Below, piece by piece: positions 1 through 8,881 of a stretch of DNA of 30,019 nucleotides. Numbering within the stretch: position 1 is the stretch's first letter; each line of letters opens with the position of its first letter. Location: the NCBI GenBank assembly GCA_000431335.1, contig FR888037.1, positions 1-30,019 on the forward strand, read 5' to 3'. The notes under the pieces are model-generated. The model made no database searches and was not told where the DNA came from. It saw nothing but the letters and a program-made list of their open reading frames with translations. The DNA is from Clostridium sp. CAG:343. GTDB taxonomy: Bacteria; Bacillota; Clostridia; TANB77; CAG-508. A program made the position numbers and the translations under genes.

Positions 1-69
1 TCCTGACAATTATAGATTATAAATGTTTTTTACTATTTTGTCAATAGTAATATCAAAAATTTTTTATTT

Positions 70-858
70 TTATTTTACAAATATAAAAATTATTCCAACT
101 ATAATAGCTACTATTCCACCAACCAATGAAAACATTGCATTCTGGTTTGATTTATTAATTAAGTCTTCTTCTGACTTTGTTGTTACAATAAAAGGTTTCT
201 TCTTATCTTCTGGTTTGCCAATATGTATAGTATCCCCAACTCTAAAAGCTTCTCCTATTACATATAAATTTTGATTTTCTTCTATAGTTTCCTCTGTCAT
301 TTTAAATCCTAATGTTTCTGCCCCAAATCTATTAACTGAGAATGAATTAAAATATCTGTAATTACTCAAATTATTCTTTGGTTCAAATCTATCAAATGTC
401 TTTGGTATATCTAAATCACAGTCTACTCCATTTATCTCTAAAACAACATTTTCTTCTGAACTGTCATCTTTCATATATATATCTTGACTAGATTTTTCTT
501 CAGATATTGTATTTTCATGTTTATTTATTCTTGTTTTCAAATTTCCTTCACTATCTCTATACTGTTCTCTTTCTTCAGTAACTTGGGCTAGTTTTGATTT
601 ACAATATGCAACTTTTCTATTTGAAAAAGGTGTCTCTATTAAATTGTTAGCAACGATTTTTCCTTTTAATTCTACAAATTCTCTATATTGATCCCCTACT
701 CCAGTAGAATCCATTTGAGTAAACATATCTCTTAACTCTGAAATATTTTTTGTTTGTAAATATTTTATTTCTGTAACATGTGCTTGAATTTTTGGTCTAA
801 TATAAAATATTGTTGCCAATCCTCCAACAATTAAGATTATCGCTATTATTATGCTCAT
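70..858 (-). CDS. GIDE-domain membrane protein (MUL1-like, no RING)
   Basis: This 262-residue protein has one transmembrane helix at the extreme N-terminus (about residues 2-20) and another at the C-terminus (about 240-261), with a soluble region between. The middle part (residues 55-235: 'GKIV' strand, 'YCKSKL' segment, 'GETLGF/GEAFRVGD' end) resembles the GIDE domain known from mitochondrial MUL1 and from bacterial membrane proteins. No RING finger is present, as is usual for bacterial forms. It is the last gene of a three-gene minus-strand cluster, 10 nt after pspA, so a role at the membrane in the PspA envelope-stress response is inferred from context. The biochemical function is unknown. 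Family assignment is moderately secure; the role is inference. Confidence 0.7.
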   Translation of the reverse strand: MSIIIAIILIVGGLATIFYIRPKIQAHVTEIKYLQTKNISELRDMFTQMDSTGVGDQYREFVELKGKIVANNLIETPFSNRKVAYCKSKLAQVTEEREQYRDSEGNLKTRINKHENTISEEKSSQDIYMKDDSSEENVVLEINGVDCDLDIPKTFDRFEPKNNLSNYRYFNSFSVNRFGAETLGFKMTEETIEENQNLYVIGEAFRVGDTIHIGKPEDKKKPFIVTTKSEEDLINKSNQNAMFSLVGGIVAIIVGIIFIFVK

Positions 859-868
859 TTTGTTCCTC

Positions 869-1540
869 CTAGTTATTGTTATTCATTTCATTTTTTAATT
901 TTTCTAATTCTGCATTTATACTATTTTCTTTATCCATTTGTGCAAATGGATCTGATTCGCTTTCTTGGATTCCTGATACCTCAGAAAATGCATCTGCTTG
1001 TGATTCTTTTTGTGAAATTTTTTCTTCCATTTTATCCATTTTAGCAAAAGCACTTTTACTATCCATTCCACCTAATGTTTTTGCCATTTGAGATTTTGCA
1101 TCAGCCATTCTACTTCTTGCTACAAGCATAGCTTGTTTACTTCTTGCTTCTTCTAATTTTTGTTTTAATACATCTACTTGTGTTTTTATTTCATTTACTT
1201 GTGCTTCCATTGAGTTTACCATTTCTTGATATTGTGCAACCATTTTATCTTGTTTTACTTTGTTTTCTAATGCTTGTCTTGCTAAGTCTTCATTTCCTTG
1301 CTCCAAACATGTTTTAGCTTTAGCTTGCCACATATTAGATTGTTCCTGAGCTGTTGCTAATTGTTTTTTTACTTGATTACAACTTCCCATTGCTGTTCCT
1401 AACCCTTGTGTAGCCTTTCTTAATTGATCTTCCATATCAATTATAATTTGTTTTACCATTTTTTCTGGATTTTCTGCCTTATCAATTAAATCATTGATAT
1501 TTGCCTTTACTAAATCACTAATCCTTTCAAATATTGCCAT
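869..1540 (-). CDS. pspA: Phage shock protein A (PspA/IM30 family)
   Basis: PspA/IM30 proteins bind stressed membranes and oligomerise like ESCRT-III. The N-terminal amphipathic helix (MAIFERISDLVKANINDLID) and the long coiled coil (about residues 25-185, rich in K, E, Q and A) are typical, as is the length of 223 residues. An upstream in-frame ATG at 1555 overlaps the ribosome binding site GGAGG. The ATG at 1540 lies 8 nt after it and begins with the conserved MAIFERI, so I choose 1540. The gene sits between a LiaF-like membrane protein and a GIDE-domain protein, which supports a membrane-stress operon. Family identity is secure. Confidence 0.92.
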   Translation of the reverse strand: MAIFERISDLVKANINDLIDKAENPEKMVKQIIIDMEDQLRKATQGLGTAMGSCNQVKKQLATAQEQSNMWQAKAKTCLEQGNEDLARQALENKVKQDKMVAQYQEMVNSMEAQVNEIKTQVDVLKQKLEEARSKQAMLVARSRMADAKSQMAKTLGGMDSKSAFAKMDKMEEKISQKESQADAFSEVSGIQESESDPFAQMDKENSINAELEKLKNEMNNNN

Positions 1541-1563
1541 TTTAAATTCCTCCATTTTTTCTT

Positions 1564-2010
1564 TTAATTTCTCTTTTTAAATAAAGTTTTTAATAATAAT
1601 CCTGTCCCTGCTGCTACCATTCCAAAAATTAATATATAATCAAACATTGAAGTAGTAACAAAATTAATTCTGATACTCATAATAATAGAAACAATAATGA
1701 ATACCACGCTTAACACTATTAGTATTTTAGCTGCAATAGATTTATTATTAATAAAATACCATATAATACCAATAATAAGTGGTATAGTTACAGTTCCAGA
1801 AGATAAATCAAATCCTCCTATTTGCCATACATACCAACTACTATGTACCATCACTCTTTTACTTAACATAAATAATCCAGCACCTAATAACACAATTCCA
1901 ATAAAAAATTGTAATAGATCATTTCCTCCCGAATCTTTTTCTTCTTGTTTTGGCATTTTTATCTCATTTAATTCTCCTGATGTATTTTTTTCATTTTTAT
2001 TCAAATTCAA
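1564..2010 (-). CDS. LiaF/LiaI-like four-helix membrane protein
   Basis: The product is about 148 residues: a charged N-terminal segment of roughly 30 residues followed by four predicted membrane helices (FFIGIVLLGAGLFML; a VTIPLIIGIIWYFI segment; AKILIVLSVVFIIVSIIM; a YILIFGMVAAGTGLLL segment). This looks like the LiaI/LiaF transmembrane region that partners with PspA-type proteins in Firmicutes. A GTG at 2016 is fused to the Shine-Dalgarno AAGGAGG; the TTG at 2010 is spaced correctly, so it is the likelier start. It is the first gene of the pspA operon and lies behind a clear sigma-A promoter (2049-2077). Its sensor or anchor role is inferred. Confidence 0.65.
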   Translation of the reverse strand: MNLNKNEKNTSGELNEIKMPKQEEKDSGGNDLLQFFIGIVLLGAGLFMLSKRVMVHSSWYVWQIGGFDLSSGTVTIPLIIGIIWYFINNKSIAAKILIVLSVVFIIVSIIMSIRINFVTTSMFDYILIFGMVAAGTGLLLKTLFKKRN

Positions 2011-2048
2011 TTTCACCTCCTTAATTGTATTCTAAAACTACCACTTTT

Positions 2049-2077
2049 ATTATATAATATTAATCACTTTCTTACAA
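2049..2077 (-). promoter_or_regulatory. Sigma-A promoter of the liaF-like/pspA operon
   Basis: On the minus strand a -35 TTGTAA (2077-2072) is followed by a 17-nt spacer and a perfect -10 TATAAT (2054-2049). It lies between the pyrG stop and the first gene of the PspA cluster, so the operon need not rely on read-through from pyrG. Confidence 0.65.
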
Positions 2078-2098
2078 CCTTGTAATCAAAATGTAATA

Positions 2099-3712
2099 TT
2101 ATCCACGATGTTTCTTTGCTGCATCAACTAATCCCACAAATAATGGTGCTGGCTTATTTGGCCTAGATTTTAATTCTGGGTGAAATTGTCCTGCTATAAA
2201 ATATGGATGTTCTTTTTGATCTATCTCTACAATTTCTACTAACAAACCATCTGGTGAAGTTCCTGAAACTTTTAATCCAGATTTTTCTAATATTTTTCTA
2301 TAATCATTATTATATTCATATCTATGTCTATGTCTTTCAGAAATTTCTTTTTTTCCATATAACTTATATGCTAAACTTTCTTCTTTTAACAAACATGGAT
2401 AAGCTCCCAAACGCATTGTTCCACCTTTTTTATCAATACCTTTTTGTTCTTCCATAATATGTATCACTGGGTTTTTAGTGGTTTCATCAAATTCAGCAGA
2501 ATTAACGTCTTCTAGTTTTAACACATTTTTTGCAAATTCCACTACTGCCATTTGCATTCCTAGACAAATTCCCAAGAATGGAATTTTATTTTCTCTAGCA
2601 TATTTAATAGTCTCTATTTTTCCTTCAATTCCTCTATTTCCAAAACCACCTGGCACAACAATTCCATTATATCCAGAAAGTGTATCTTTTGCATTTTCTT
2701 TTGTTATTTTTTCAGAATCTACTAAATCAATTTTTACTTTTACATGATTAGCAAAACCCGCATGATATAAACTTTCAATAACTGAAATATATGAATCTTC
2801 TAGTTTTATATATTTTCCTACTATTGCTATTTTTACTATATCGTTTTCATCTATTTTTCTTATATCTTCTATCATTTTCTCCCATTTAGAATTATCAGGA
2901 ATATATTTTTCTAATTTCAAATAATTACAAACTTCTCTTGCTAATCCCTCTTCTTCTAGCATTAATGGAACAGCATACAAGCTATCTGCTGTCTTATTTT
3001 GAATAACACTTGTTTTTCTTACGTTGCAAAATAATGATAATTTTTCTCTAATGCTTTCTGGTATATCTGTTTCTGTTCTACAAACTAATATATTAGGCTT
3101 AATTCCCAAACTCTGTAATTCCTTTACAGAATGTTGTGTTGGTTTTGACTTTATTTCATTTGATCCAAATATATATGGCAATAAAGTAACATGAATATAA
3201 AGAACATCTTCTGGATTTTTTTCTAGTCCTACTTGTCTAATTGCCTCTATAATAGATAAACCTTCTATATCTCCTACTGTTCCGCCTATTTCTGTTATTA
3301 CAATATCTGTGTCTGTATTTTCAAATCCATATATTTTTTCCTTAATTTCATTTGTTATATGTGGAATTACTTGTACTGTTTTTCCTAAATATTCTCCTTT
3401 TCTTTCTTTTTCAATAACATTAGAATATATTTTTCCCATTGTAACACTTGAATTTTGGGTTAAATTCTCATTTATAAATCTTTCATAATGACCTAAATCT
3501 AAATCTGTTTCTGCTCCATCATCTGTAACAAAAACTTCTCCATGTTCATATGGATTCATTGTCCCTGGATCTACATTGATATATGGATCAAATTTTTGTA
3601 TAGTTACCTTATATCCTCTATTTTTTAATAATCTTCCTAGAGATGCTGCTGTAATTCCCTTTCCTAATCCTGATACAACTCCACCTGTTACAAATATGTA
3701 TTTTGTATTCAT
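2099..3712 (-). CDS. pyrG: CTP synthase
   Basis: CTP synthase converts UTP, ATP and glutamine to CTP. The 537-residue product has the normal family length. The N-terminal amidoligase domain begins with YIFVTGGVVSGLGKG (P-loop) and contains the EIGGTVGDIE segment. The C-terminal class-I glutamine amidotransferase domain shows the nucleophile motif GICLGMQ and the His-Glu pair in GQFHPE. A strong AGGAGG precedes the ATG. It lies downstream of greA but has its own promoter and a hairpin-bearing leader (3742-3824), so expression is probably controlled by attenuation. Confidence 0.98.
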   Translation of the reverse strand: MNTKYIFVTGGVVSGLGKGITAASLGRLLKNRGYKVTIQKFDPYINVDPGTMNPYEHGEVFVTDDGAETDLDLGHYERFINENLTQNSSVTMGKIYSNVIEKERKGEYLGKTVQVIPHITNEIKEKIYGFENTDTDIVITEIGGTVGDIEGLSIIEAIRQVGLEKNPEDVLYIHVTLLPYIFGSNEIKSKPTQHSVKELQSLGIKPNILVCRTETDIPESIREKLSLFCNVRKTSVIQNKTADSLYAVPLMLEEEGLAREVCNYLKLEKYIPDNSKWEKMIEDIRKIDENDIVKIAIVGKYIKLEDSYISVIESLYHAGFANHVKVKIDLVDSEKITKENAKDTLSGYNGIVVPGGFGNRGIEGKIETIKYARENKIPFLGICLGMQMAVVEFAKNVLKLEDVNSAEFDETTKNPVIHIMEEQKGIDKKGGTMRLGAYPCLLKEESLAYKLYGKKEISERHRHRYEYNNDYRKILEKSGLKVSGTSPDGLLVEIVEIDQKEHPYFIAGQFHPELKSRPNKPAPLFVGLVDAAKKHRG

Positions 3713-3741
3713 TCTCTTCCTCCTATTTTTTCCTAATATAT

Positions 3742-3789
3742 AAAAAAAGATTAAAAAAATGACCTATAAATTTGGTTTTTTTTTAATCT
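3742..3789 (-). terminator. Attenuator-like intrinsic terminator in pyrG leader
   Basis: On the minus strand an AGATTA-A-tract-ACC arm pairs with a GGT...T-tract-AATCT arm (3789 to 3748), followed directly by a run of seven T (3748-3742). It lies between the pyrG promoter and the pyrG ribosome binding site, the position of the known pyrG attenuator in Bacillus. It could instead be the terminator for upstream greA transcripts. Confidence 0.6.
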
Positions 3790-3795
3790 ATTATT

Positions 3796-3824
3796 AGTTT
3801 ACCACTTATATATATAAATTACAA
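3796..3824 (-). promoter_or_regulatory. pyrG promoter
   Basis: Minus-strand -35 TTGTAA (3824-3819), 17-nt spacer, -10 TAAACT (3801-3796). The predicted start, near 3789, coincides with the first bases of the attenuator hairpin, so the 5' end of the transcript would form the hairpin's first arm. Confidence 0.5.
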
Positions 3825-3852
3825 GTATTACTATTAATTAAATTAATATTTT

Positions 3853-3891
3853 ATTAAGTGCTATTATTTCTATTTTATAATAGCACTTAAT
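3853..3891 (-). repeat. Perfect 15-bp inverted repeat after greA
   Basis: ATTAAGTGCTATTAT at 3853-3867 pairs perfectly with 3877-3891 across a 9-nt loop. It sits about 10 nt beyond the greA stop. It lacks a strict T-run on the minus strand, so it is either a weak terminator or a 3'-end stabiliser for greA mRNA. Confidence 0.6.
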
Positions 3892-3900
3892 CTCAATACC

Positions 3901-4377
3901 TTATTTTTTTATTGATAATATTTTGTATTTCATAATTCCTGCAGGTGCATTAACTTCCACAACATGATTTTTTCTTGCTCCAAGTAATGCTGCTCCTAAA
4001 GGTGATTCATTTGATATCTTATTTTCTGCTAAATTAACTTCTGTTGAACCAACAATTGTATATTCAATTTTTTCATCAAATTCCATATCTAACACTTTTA
4101 CAATATTTCCAACTTGAACTGTTTCTGTATCAATATCTTTTTCATCTATAATTTTTGCATGTCTTATTTTATTTTCTAATTCTGCAATTTTCACTTCATT
4201 TTCAGCTTGTGCTGTTTTTGCTTCATCATATTCAGAGTTTTCTGATAAATCTCCAAATCCTAATGCAACTTTTATTCTATCAGCTATTTCAGCTCTTTTT
4301 TCTGTTCTTAAATAATTTAATTCTTTTTCTAAGTTATCAAATCCTTCTTGTGTTAATATAACTTCTTTTTCTTCCAT
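3901..4377 (-). CDS. greA: Transcription elongation factor GreA
   Basis: GreA rescues backtracked RNA polymerase by stimulating transcript cleavage. The 158-residue product has the family length, an N-terminal coiled coil with the acidic tip (residues about 38-58: FGDLSENSEYDEAKTAQAEN), and a C-terminal FKBP-like domain with 'VNLAENKISNESPLGAALLGARKNHVVEV'. A good Shine-Dalgarno (AAAGGAG) precedes the ATG. It has its own near-consensus promoter at 4413-4441. Identity is secure. Confidence 0.97.
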   Translation of the reverse strand: MEEKEVILTQEGFDNLEKELNYLRTEKRAEIADRIKVALGFGDLSENSEYDEAKTAQAENEVKIAELENKIRHAKIIDEKDIDTETVQVGNIVKVLDMEFDEKIEYTIVGSTEVNLAENKISNESPLGAALLGARKNHVVEVNAPAGIMKYKILSIKK

Positions 4378-4412
4378 GTTATTATCTCCTTTCGGTTAAA
4401 AAATCTTTTAAT

Positions 4413-4441
4413 ATATTACGGCAAAAACTAAAATTTGTCAA
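4413..4441 (-). promoter_or_regulatory. greA promoter (near-consensus sigma-A)
   Basis: Minus-strand perfect -35 TTGACA (4441-4436), 17-nt spacer, -10 TAATAT (4418-4413). It lies just after the pgsA stop and 36 nt before the greA start codon. Confidence 0.8.
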
Positions 4442-4459
4442 GCAAATTCACATTAAATT

Positions 4460-5053
4460 TTAGTCTTTCATCAATTTTTTAGCACCTTTCATATAATCTA
4501 GTCCTGAAAAAATTGTTGCTATTGTTTGAATAATCATCATACCTGTTACTATTATATTTAAAATTAAATCTCCACCTTGTAATGTTCCTGAAAAGCATTC
4601 TCCAAATGGATTCAAATCAACAAAAGCTAAAATAATCGCTATCATCTGAGTAACTGTTTTTAATTTTCCCCATTTTGAAGCAGCTATCACCTTTCCGCCT
4701 TTTTCAACTGCAACTAACCTATATCCTGAAACCATAAATTCTCTAGTTAAAACAATTATTGGAATCCATGCTGGCAATTTAGTCATTTCTACTAACATAG
4801 TCATAGCAGCTAAAACTAGTATTTTATCTGCTAATGGATCTAAAAATTTTCCAAAAGTTGTTATTTGATTGTTTTTTCTAGCTAAATATCCATCTAACTT
4901 ATCTGTTATAGATGCTAATATAAAAATTAAATCTATAATAATCCACGAAATTGGTATTCCTGAAATAGTTCCTGTAATTCCTAAAAAAGGTATTATTACC
5001 ATAATTGGTACTAATATTATTCGAAATATTGTTAGTTTATTTGGTAAGTTCAT
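4460..5053 (-). CDS. pgsA: CDP-diacylglycerol--glycerol-3-phosphate 3-phosphatidyltransferase
   Basis: PgsA makes phosphatidylglycerol phosphate in the inner membrane. The 197-residue protein starts with MNLPNKLTIFRIILVP and carries the CDP-alcohol phosphotransferase signature DxxDGxxAR...GxxxDxxxD, seen here as 'TDKLDGYLARKNNQITTFGKFLDPLADK' (about residues 50-77, interrupted by ordinary family variation of the second residue). Several hydrophobic helices follow. The ribosome binding site AAAGGAG is well placed. It follows ctpA on the same strand with a 48-nt gap. Confidence 0.93.
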   Translation of the reverse strand: MNLPNKLTIFRIILVPIMVIIPFLGITGTISGIPISWIIIDLIFILASITDKLDGYLARKNNQITTFGKFLDPLADKILVLAAMTMLVEMTKLPAWIPIIVLTREFMVSGYRLVAVEKGGKVIAASKWGKLKTVTQMIAIILAFVDLNPFGECFSGTLQGGDLILNIIVTGMMIIQTIATIFSGLDYMKGAKKLMKD

Positions 5054-5101
5054 TTTTTCTCCTTTCGCCCTTATACTTTTATTTCTTAATTATTCTATAC
5101 A

Positions 5102-6313
5102 TTATTTAGCCATCTCAATTGCTTTTTGCAATTGTGTATCATCTTTTTCCTCTACTTTTAAAACATTCTTTACACTATCTGGCAATTTTACTTCTTCATC
5201 TGGTTCAATTCCCACTTTATTTATTTTTGTTCTATTTGGTGTCAAATATTCTTCTGATGTTATTTTTAATCCACTTCCATCTGGCAATGTTAATAATTGT
5301 TGAATTACTCCTTTTCCATATGTTTTTGTTCCTACTATTTTTGCTTTTCCATTGTCTTTTAAAGCTCCTGCTAATATTTCTGATGAACTAGCTGTATTTT
5401 CATTTGTTAATAAAATTATTGGCATATCTATAATAGGATCCTTTTCTGCTTTTTCTACTTTCTCTTTGTTGTTTTTATCTACTTCATATAATATAACATC
5501 ATCTTTGTTTAATATATAATCTGCTATCTGCAATGCTTCGTCAACAATTCCTCCACCATTGTTTCTTAAATCTATAATTAATGACTTAATTCCTTGTTTT
5601 TGTAATTCCTCAAATTTAGCTTTAAATTCATCTGCAGTTTCTTCATCAAAAGAAGAGAACTCTATGTATCCTATATTATTTTGTAACACTTTACCTTCTA
5701 CTGGATTTACTTTTATGCTTTCTCTTTTCAATTCAAACTCTTTAGTTTCTGTACCTCTTAAAATTTCCATTTTTACAGTTGTTCCTGCTTCTCCTTTTAT
5801 TTTATTAGAAGCTACTGACATGTCCTCTGCTGTATAAGATACACCATCTACTGAGATTATCAAATCTCCTGGTAAAATTCCTGCCTTTTCTGCTGGACTT
5901 CCTTTAATTGGTGATAATACCATTATTTTATTAGACTCTGTATTTTTTACCATATAAATACCAATTCCAACAAAATTTCCAGTTGCATCTGCCATATAAT
6001 CGTCCATATCTTCTTTGGAAATATATTCAGTATAAGGATCATCTAAGCCTTCAATATAGCCTTTTATAGCTCCTTCTTTTAATTTTTCTTCGTCTATATC
6101 TCCTAAAAAATATTTGTCAATTAATCTTCTATATTTGCTTAACTCACTTGTTATATCTCCATTATTTTCTGAAGAAACAACTAACTGTTTTCCAAAATTA
6201 CTGTTAGTAAAATATTGATACATTCCTATTGATGTTACTAAAAAAGTTATAAATGCAACTAGCACTATAAGCATTATAATTTTATAAGCTCTAAATCTTT
6301 TCTTTTCTTCCAT
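5102..6313 (-). CDS. S41 carboxy-terminal processing protease (CtpA/CtpB-like)
   Basis: This 403-residue membrane-anchored serine protease has an N-terminal signal anchor (about residues 11-32), a PDZ domain (about 110-190, with GIGIY and SPAEKAGILPGDLIISVDG) and the S41 catalytic core. The serine lies in 'ENTASSSEILAG' (about residue 309) and the lysine in 'TYGKGVIQ' (residue 334), as in the Ser-Lys dyad of CtpB. Such proteases trim cell-wall or sporulation signalling proteins outside the membrane. It follows two M23 peptidases and ftsEX, an arrangement common in Firmicutes. Exact orthology (CtpA or CtpB) is not resolved. Confidence 0.92.
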   Translation of the reverse strand: MEEKKRFRAYKIIMLIVLVAFITFLVTSIGMYQYFTNSNFGKQLVVSSENNGDITSELSKYRRLIDKYFLGDIDEEKLKEGAIKGYIEGLDDPYTEYISKEDMDDYMADATGNFVGIGIYMVKNTESNKIMVLSPIKGSPAEKAGILPGDLIISVDGVSYTAEDMSVASNKIKGEAGTTVKMEILRGTETKEFELKRESIKVNPVEGKVLQNNIGYIEFSSFDEETADEFKAKFEELQKQGIKSLIIDLRNNGGGIVDEALQIADYILNKDDVILYEVDKNNKEKVEKAEKDPIIDMPIILLTNENTASSSEILAGALKDNGKAKIVGTKTYGKGVIQQLLTLPDGSGLKITSEEYLTPNRTKINKVGIEPDEEVKLPDSVKNVLKVEEKDDTQLQKAIEMAK

Positions 6314-6340
6314 TTATTTCCTCCAAATTTATAAACTAAC

Positions 6341-6361
6341 TGGGCGGAATTTTTCCGCCCA
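6341..6361 (-). terminator. GC-rich hairpin between M23 gene and ctpA-like gene
   Basis: TGGGCGGAA pairs with TTCCGCCCA across a 3-nt loop. No T-run follows on the minus strand, so it may reduce read-through, protect the upstream mRNA or be a weak terminator. It stands out because the surrounding DNA is over 70% AT. Confidence 0.5.
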
Positions 6362-6398
6362 TATAACTTTATTATATGTACTTTATTATTTTTAATTA

Positions 6399-7616
6399 CT
6401 ATGGTAAATAAATACGCGGATCCACTCTATTAGAATAAGTTCCTGGACTTCTTCTAACCTCAAAATGTAAATGTGGCCCTGTTGAATTTCCTGTAGATCC
6501 TACATTCATAATTTGTTGTCCTTTTTTTACTGTTTGACCAGCTGAAACCTTTCTAGATCCATCTTGTCCATGTGCATATAAAGTATATAAACCATTATAA
6601 TGTGCAATAATAATATAATTTCCATAACTTCCATTTAATCTTGTAGATGTTACTACATATCCATCTGCTACCGCATATACTGGAGCGCCATTAATTCCTG
6701 CTGCACCAAAATCCACAGCGCCATGATATTGACCACTAGAATAATACATTCCTGTTGTGATATAACTATTTACTGGTTTTATAAAACCTGATGAACTTGT
6801 TGTACTTCCACTTCCAGAAGAACCACTTCCACTTCCACTATTACCACCAGATTGTTGTTGTCTTTTTGCATCCTCTTGTGCCTTCTTTATTGCTACTTGA
6901 GCTGCTTTTATTTGACCATCTATAGATTTATTTGCTTGGTTTAATTCATCTATTTGTTCTTGTAATTTCTTTTCATCTTCTGATAATTGAGCAACTTGTT
7001 TATTTTTTTCATCTTTAGCAGTTTTCAATTGAATAGACACACTTTGTTTACTTGCTTTTGATGTATTTAATTCATTTTTACTATTTTCCAAATCTATTTT
7101 AGCTTTTTCTATTTCTTCTTTTTGTTTTTGTATTTTATCTAGTAATTCTGTATCATTTGTAGTCAATTCTGTTACTAAATAATAATTAGAAATTAAATCT
7201 GTAAGGCTGTTTGAAGATAATATAAAATCCAAATAAGAAGTTTCTCCCGCTTCTTGGATTGCCACAAGTCTTGAATTCAATAATTCCTGTTGTTTAGTAT
7301 AATCTTCCTGTGCTTTATTTAATTTTTCTTGTGATTCTTGAATTTTATTATTTAATTCTTCTATTTTTGTATTCAATTCATCAATTTGCGTTTCATAATC
7401 TGAGATTTGAGTATCTAGCTTTTCTACTTCTTGCACTGTTTTATTTTTTTCAGCTGTTACCTCATCTTTTTTCTCCTTTGTTTCATCAATTTTATCTTGG
7501 TTTTGTTCTTTTTTATTATTTAATTGATTAATATTAGATGTTGCAAAAACTGTACCTTGTAACACTACAATCCCTATAATTATCATCCCTAATATTTTTA
7601 AACTTAATTTTTTCAT
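6399..7616 (-). CDS. Coiled-coil M23 peptidase (EnvC/PcsB-like), copy 1
   Basis: This 405-residue secreted protein has a signal peptide (about 1-25, ending VFA), a long coiled coil (about 30-250), a Gly/Ser linker (about 255-277) and a C-terminal M23/LytM domain. The zinc ligands are visible as HGAVD (HxxxD) and HLHFEV (HxH), plus YAHG, so the enzyme should be active. The build is that of EnvC-type peptidoglycan hydrolases gated by FtsEX through the coiled coil. It lies next to a paralogue and directly downstream of ftsEX, so regulation by FtsEX is a strong inference. Confidence 0.92.
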   Translation of the reverse strand: MKKLSLKILGMIIIGIVVLQGTVFATSNINQLNNKKEQNQDKIDETKEKKDEVTAEKNKTVQEVEKLDTQISDYETQIDELNTKIEELNNKIQESQEKLNKAQEDYTKQQELLNSRLVAIQEAGETSYLDFILSSNSLTDLISNYYLVTELTTNDTELLDKIQKQKEEIEKAKIDLENSKNELNTSKASKQSVSIQLKTAKDEKNKQVAQLSEDEKKLQEQIDELNQANKSIDGQIKAAQVAIKKAQEDAKRQQQSGGNSGSGSGSSGSGSTTSSSGFIKPVNSYITTGMYYSSGQYHGAVDFGAAGINGAPVYAVADGYVVTSTRLNGSYGNYIIIAHYNGLYTLYAHGQDGSRKVSAGQTVKKGQQIMNVGSTGNSTGPHLHFEVRRSPGTYSNRVDPRIYLP

Positions 7617-7653
7617 AAGTTCCTCCTATTTTTATTTTTGGTATATCTCTTTT

Positions 7654-8871
7654 TTAATTTTGTACTGTATTTTGTGTTTCATTTGTATTCGAATCTTGTT
7701 CTTCTTGTTCTGTTTTTGTTCCTGGTATCAAACCATTAGTAATATATGGCATTGGATCTGTAACAACTCCATTTAGTCTTACTTCAAAATGTGCATGTGG
7801 TCCTGTTGAATAACCTGTAGAGCCAACCTTTAATATAGATTCTCCTCTTTTTACAACTTGTCCTACTTGTACTAAAATTTCTGATCCATGTGCATATAAT
7901 GTAGATACTCCTCCTCCATGATCAATTATAACCATATTTCCATAAGCACTATTATATCCAGCTTTTGTTACAATTCCATCATTCGCTGCAATAAAATTAG
8001 CTCCTAAAGGTGCACTAATATCAACACCTGTATGTAATTTATATACTCCAGTAATAGGATGAGTCCTCATTCCATATTTAGAACTTATTCTTGTATATCC
8101 TGGAACTGGCCAAGCTAATTCACCACCTATATATTGTGTATCTATACCATCTCTTGCAATAGCAAGTATTTCAGCATTTATTTCAGCAAATCTAGTATTA
8201 TACTCATCTATTTTTTCTTGAATTGATTTTTCTTGATCTGACAATTTAGAGATATAATTTTCTCTTACTGTTTTTGTGTTTTCTAATATTTTTGCTGTTT
8301 TTGTTTGATTTACTTTTATATTGCCTAGTTGTTCTCTATCTTTTTCCAATTTATTTTTAGCTAGTTCAATTTCTTCCTTTTTTCCTTGCATATCTTCTAA
8401 TAACTCTGTATCTTTTGTTGCTAATTCTGTAATTAGGAAATAATTGGATAAAAAGTCTGAAATATTTTTAGAGCTTAAAATAACATCTAAATATTGAGTA
8501 TCACTTGATTCATAAACTGCAATTAGTCTATTATCTAATAACTCTTTTTGTTTTTTATAATTTTCCTCTGCTTCTTTTAGTTTAGCTTCGACTTCATCCA
8601 TTGAAGTTTGCAAATCTGCAATTTTAGTGTTTAACTCATCTAATTCTTGTTGTGAAGTAGATATTTTTTCATCCAATTTTTGAACTTGTTGTAAATTTTC
8701 TGACAACTCACTTTGTACTCCATCTAGTTGTTCATTTGCGTCATTTAACTGATTTTGCAATTCTTCTCTTTGTGTTTGTAAATCTGTTGCTGTATCTTCT
8801 GCGTGTACATATGGAAATACGCAAAAACTACAGATTGCAAAAGCTAAAACAATACATAAAATTTTACGCAT
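7654..8871 (-). CDS. Coiled-coil M23 peptidase (EnvC/PcsB-like), copy 2
   Basis: A paralogue of the next gene with the same length (405 residues) and layout: signal peptide ending VHA (about 1-24), coiled coil (about 28-240) and M23 domain with HTGVD and HAHFEV zinc ligands and YAHG. It lacks the Gly/Ser linker and has a short acidic/Gln-rich tail (about 385-405). The start codon lies 10 nt from the ftsX stop, so it is co-transcribed with ftsEX. The shared segment 'NRLIAVYESSDTQYLDVILSSKNISDFLSNYFLITELATKDTELL' (about 112-156; broken here by family variation) is nearly repeated in copy 1, indicating a tandem duplication. Confidence 0.92.
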   Translation of the reverse strand: MRKILCIVLAFAICSFCVFPYVHAEDTATDLQTQREELQNQLNDANEQLDGVQSELSENLQQVQKLDEKISTSQQELDELNTKIADLQTSMDEVEAKLKEAEENYKKQKELLDNRLIAVYESSDTQYLDVILSSKNISDFLSNYFLITELATKDTELLEDMQGKKEEIELAKNKLEKDREQLGNIKVNQTKTAKILENTKTVRENYISKLSDQEKSIQEKIDEYNTRFAEINAEILAIARDGIDTQYIGGELAWPVPGYTRISSKYGMRTHPITGVYKLHTGVDISAPLGANFIAANDGIVTKAGYNSAYGNMVIIDHGGGVSTLYAHGSEILVQVGQVVKRGESILKVGSTGYSTGPHAHFEVRLNGVVTDPMPYITNGLIPGTKTEQEEQDSNTNETQNTVQN

Positions 8872-8881
8872 GTTTTCTCCT

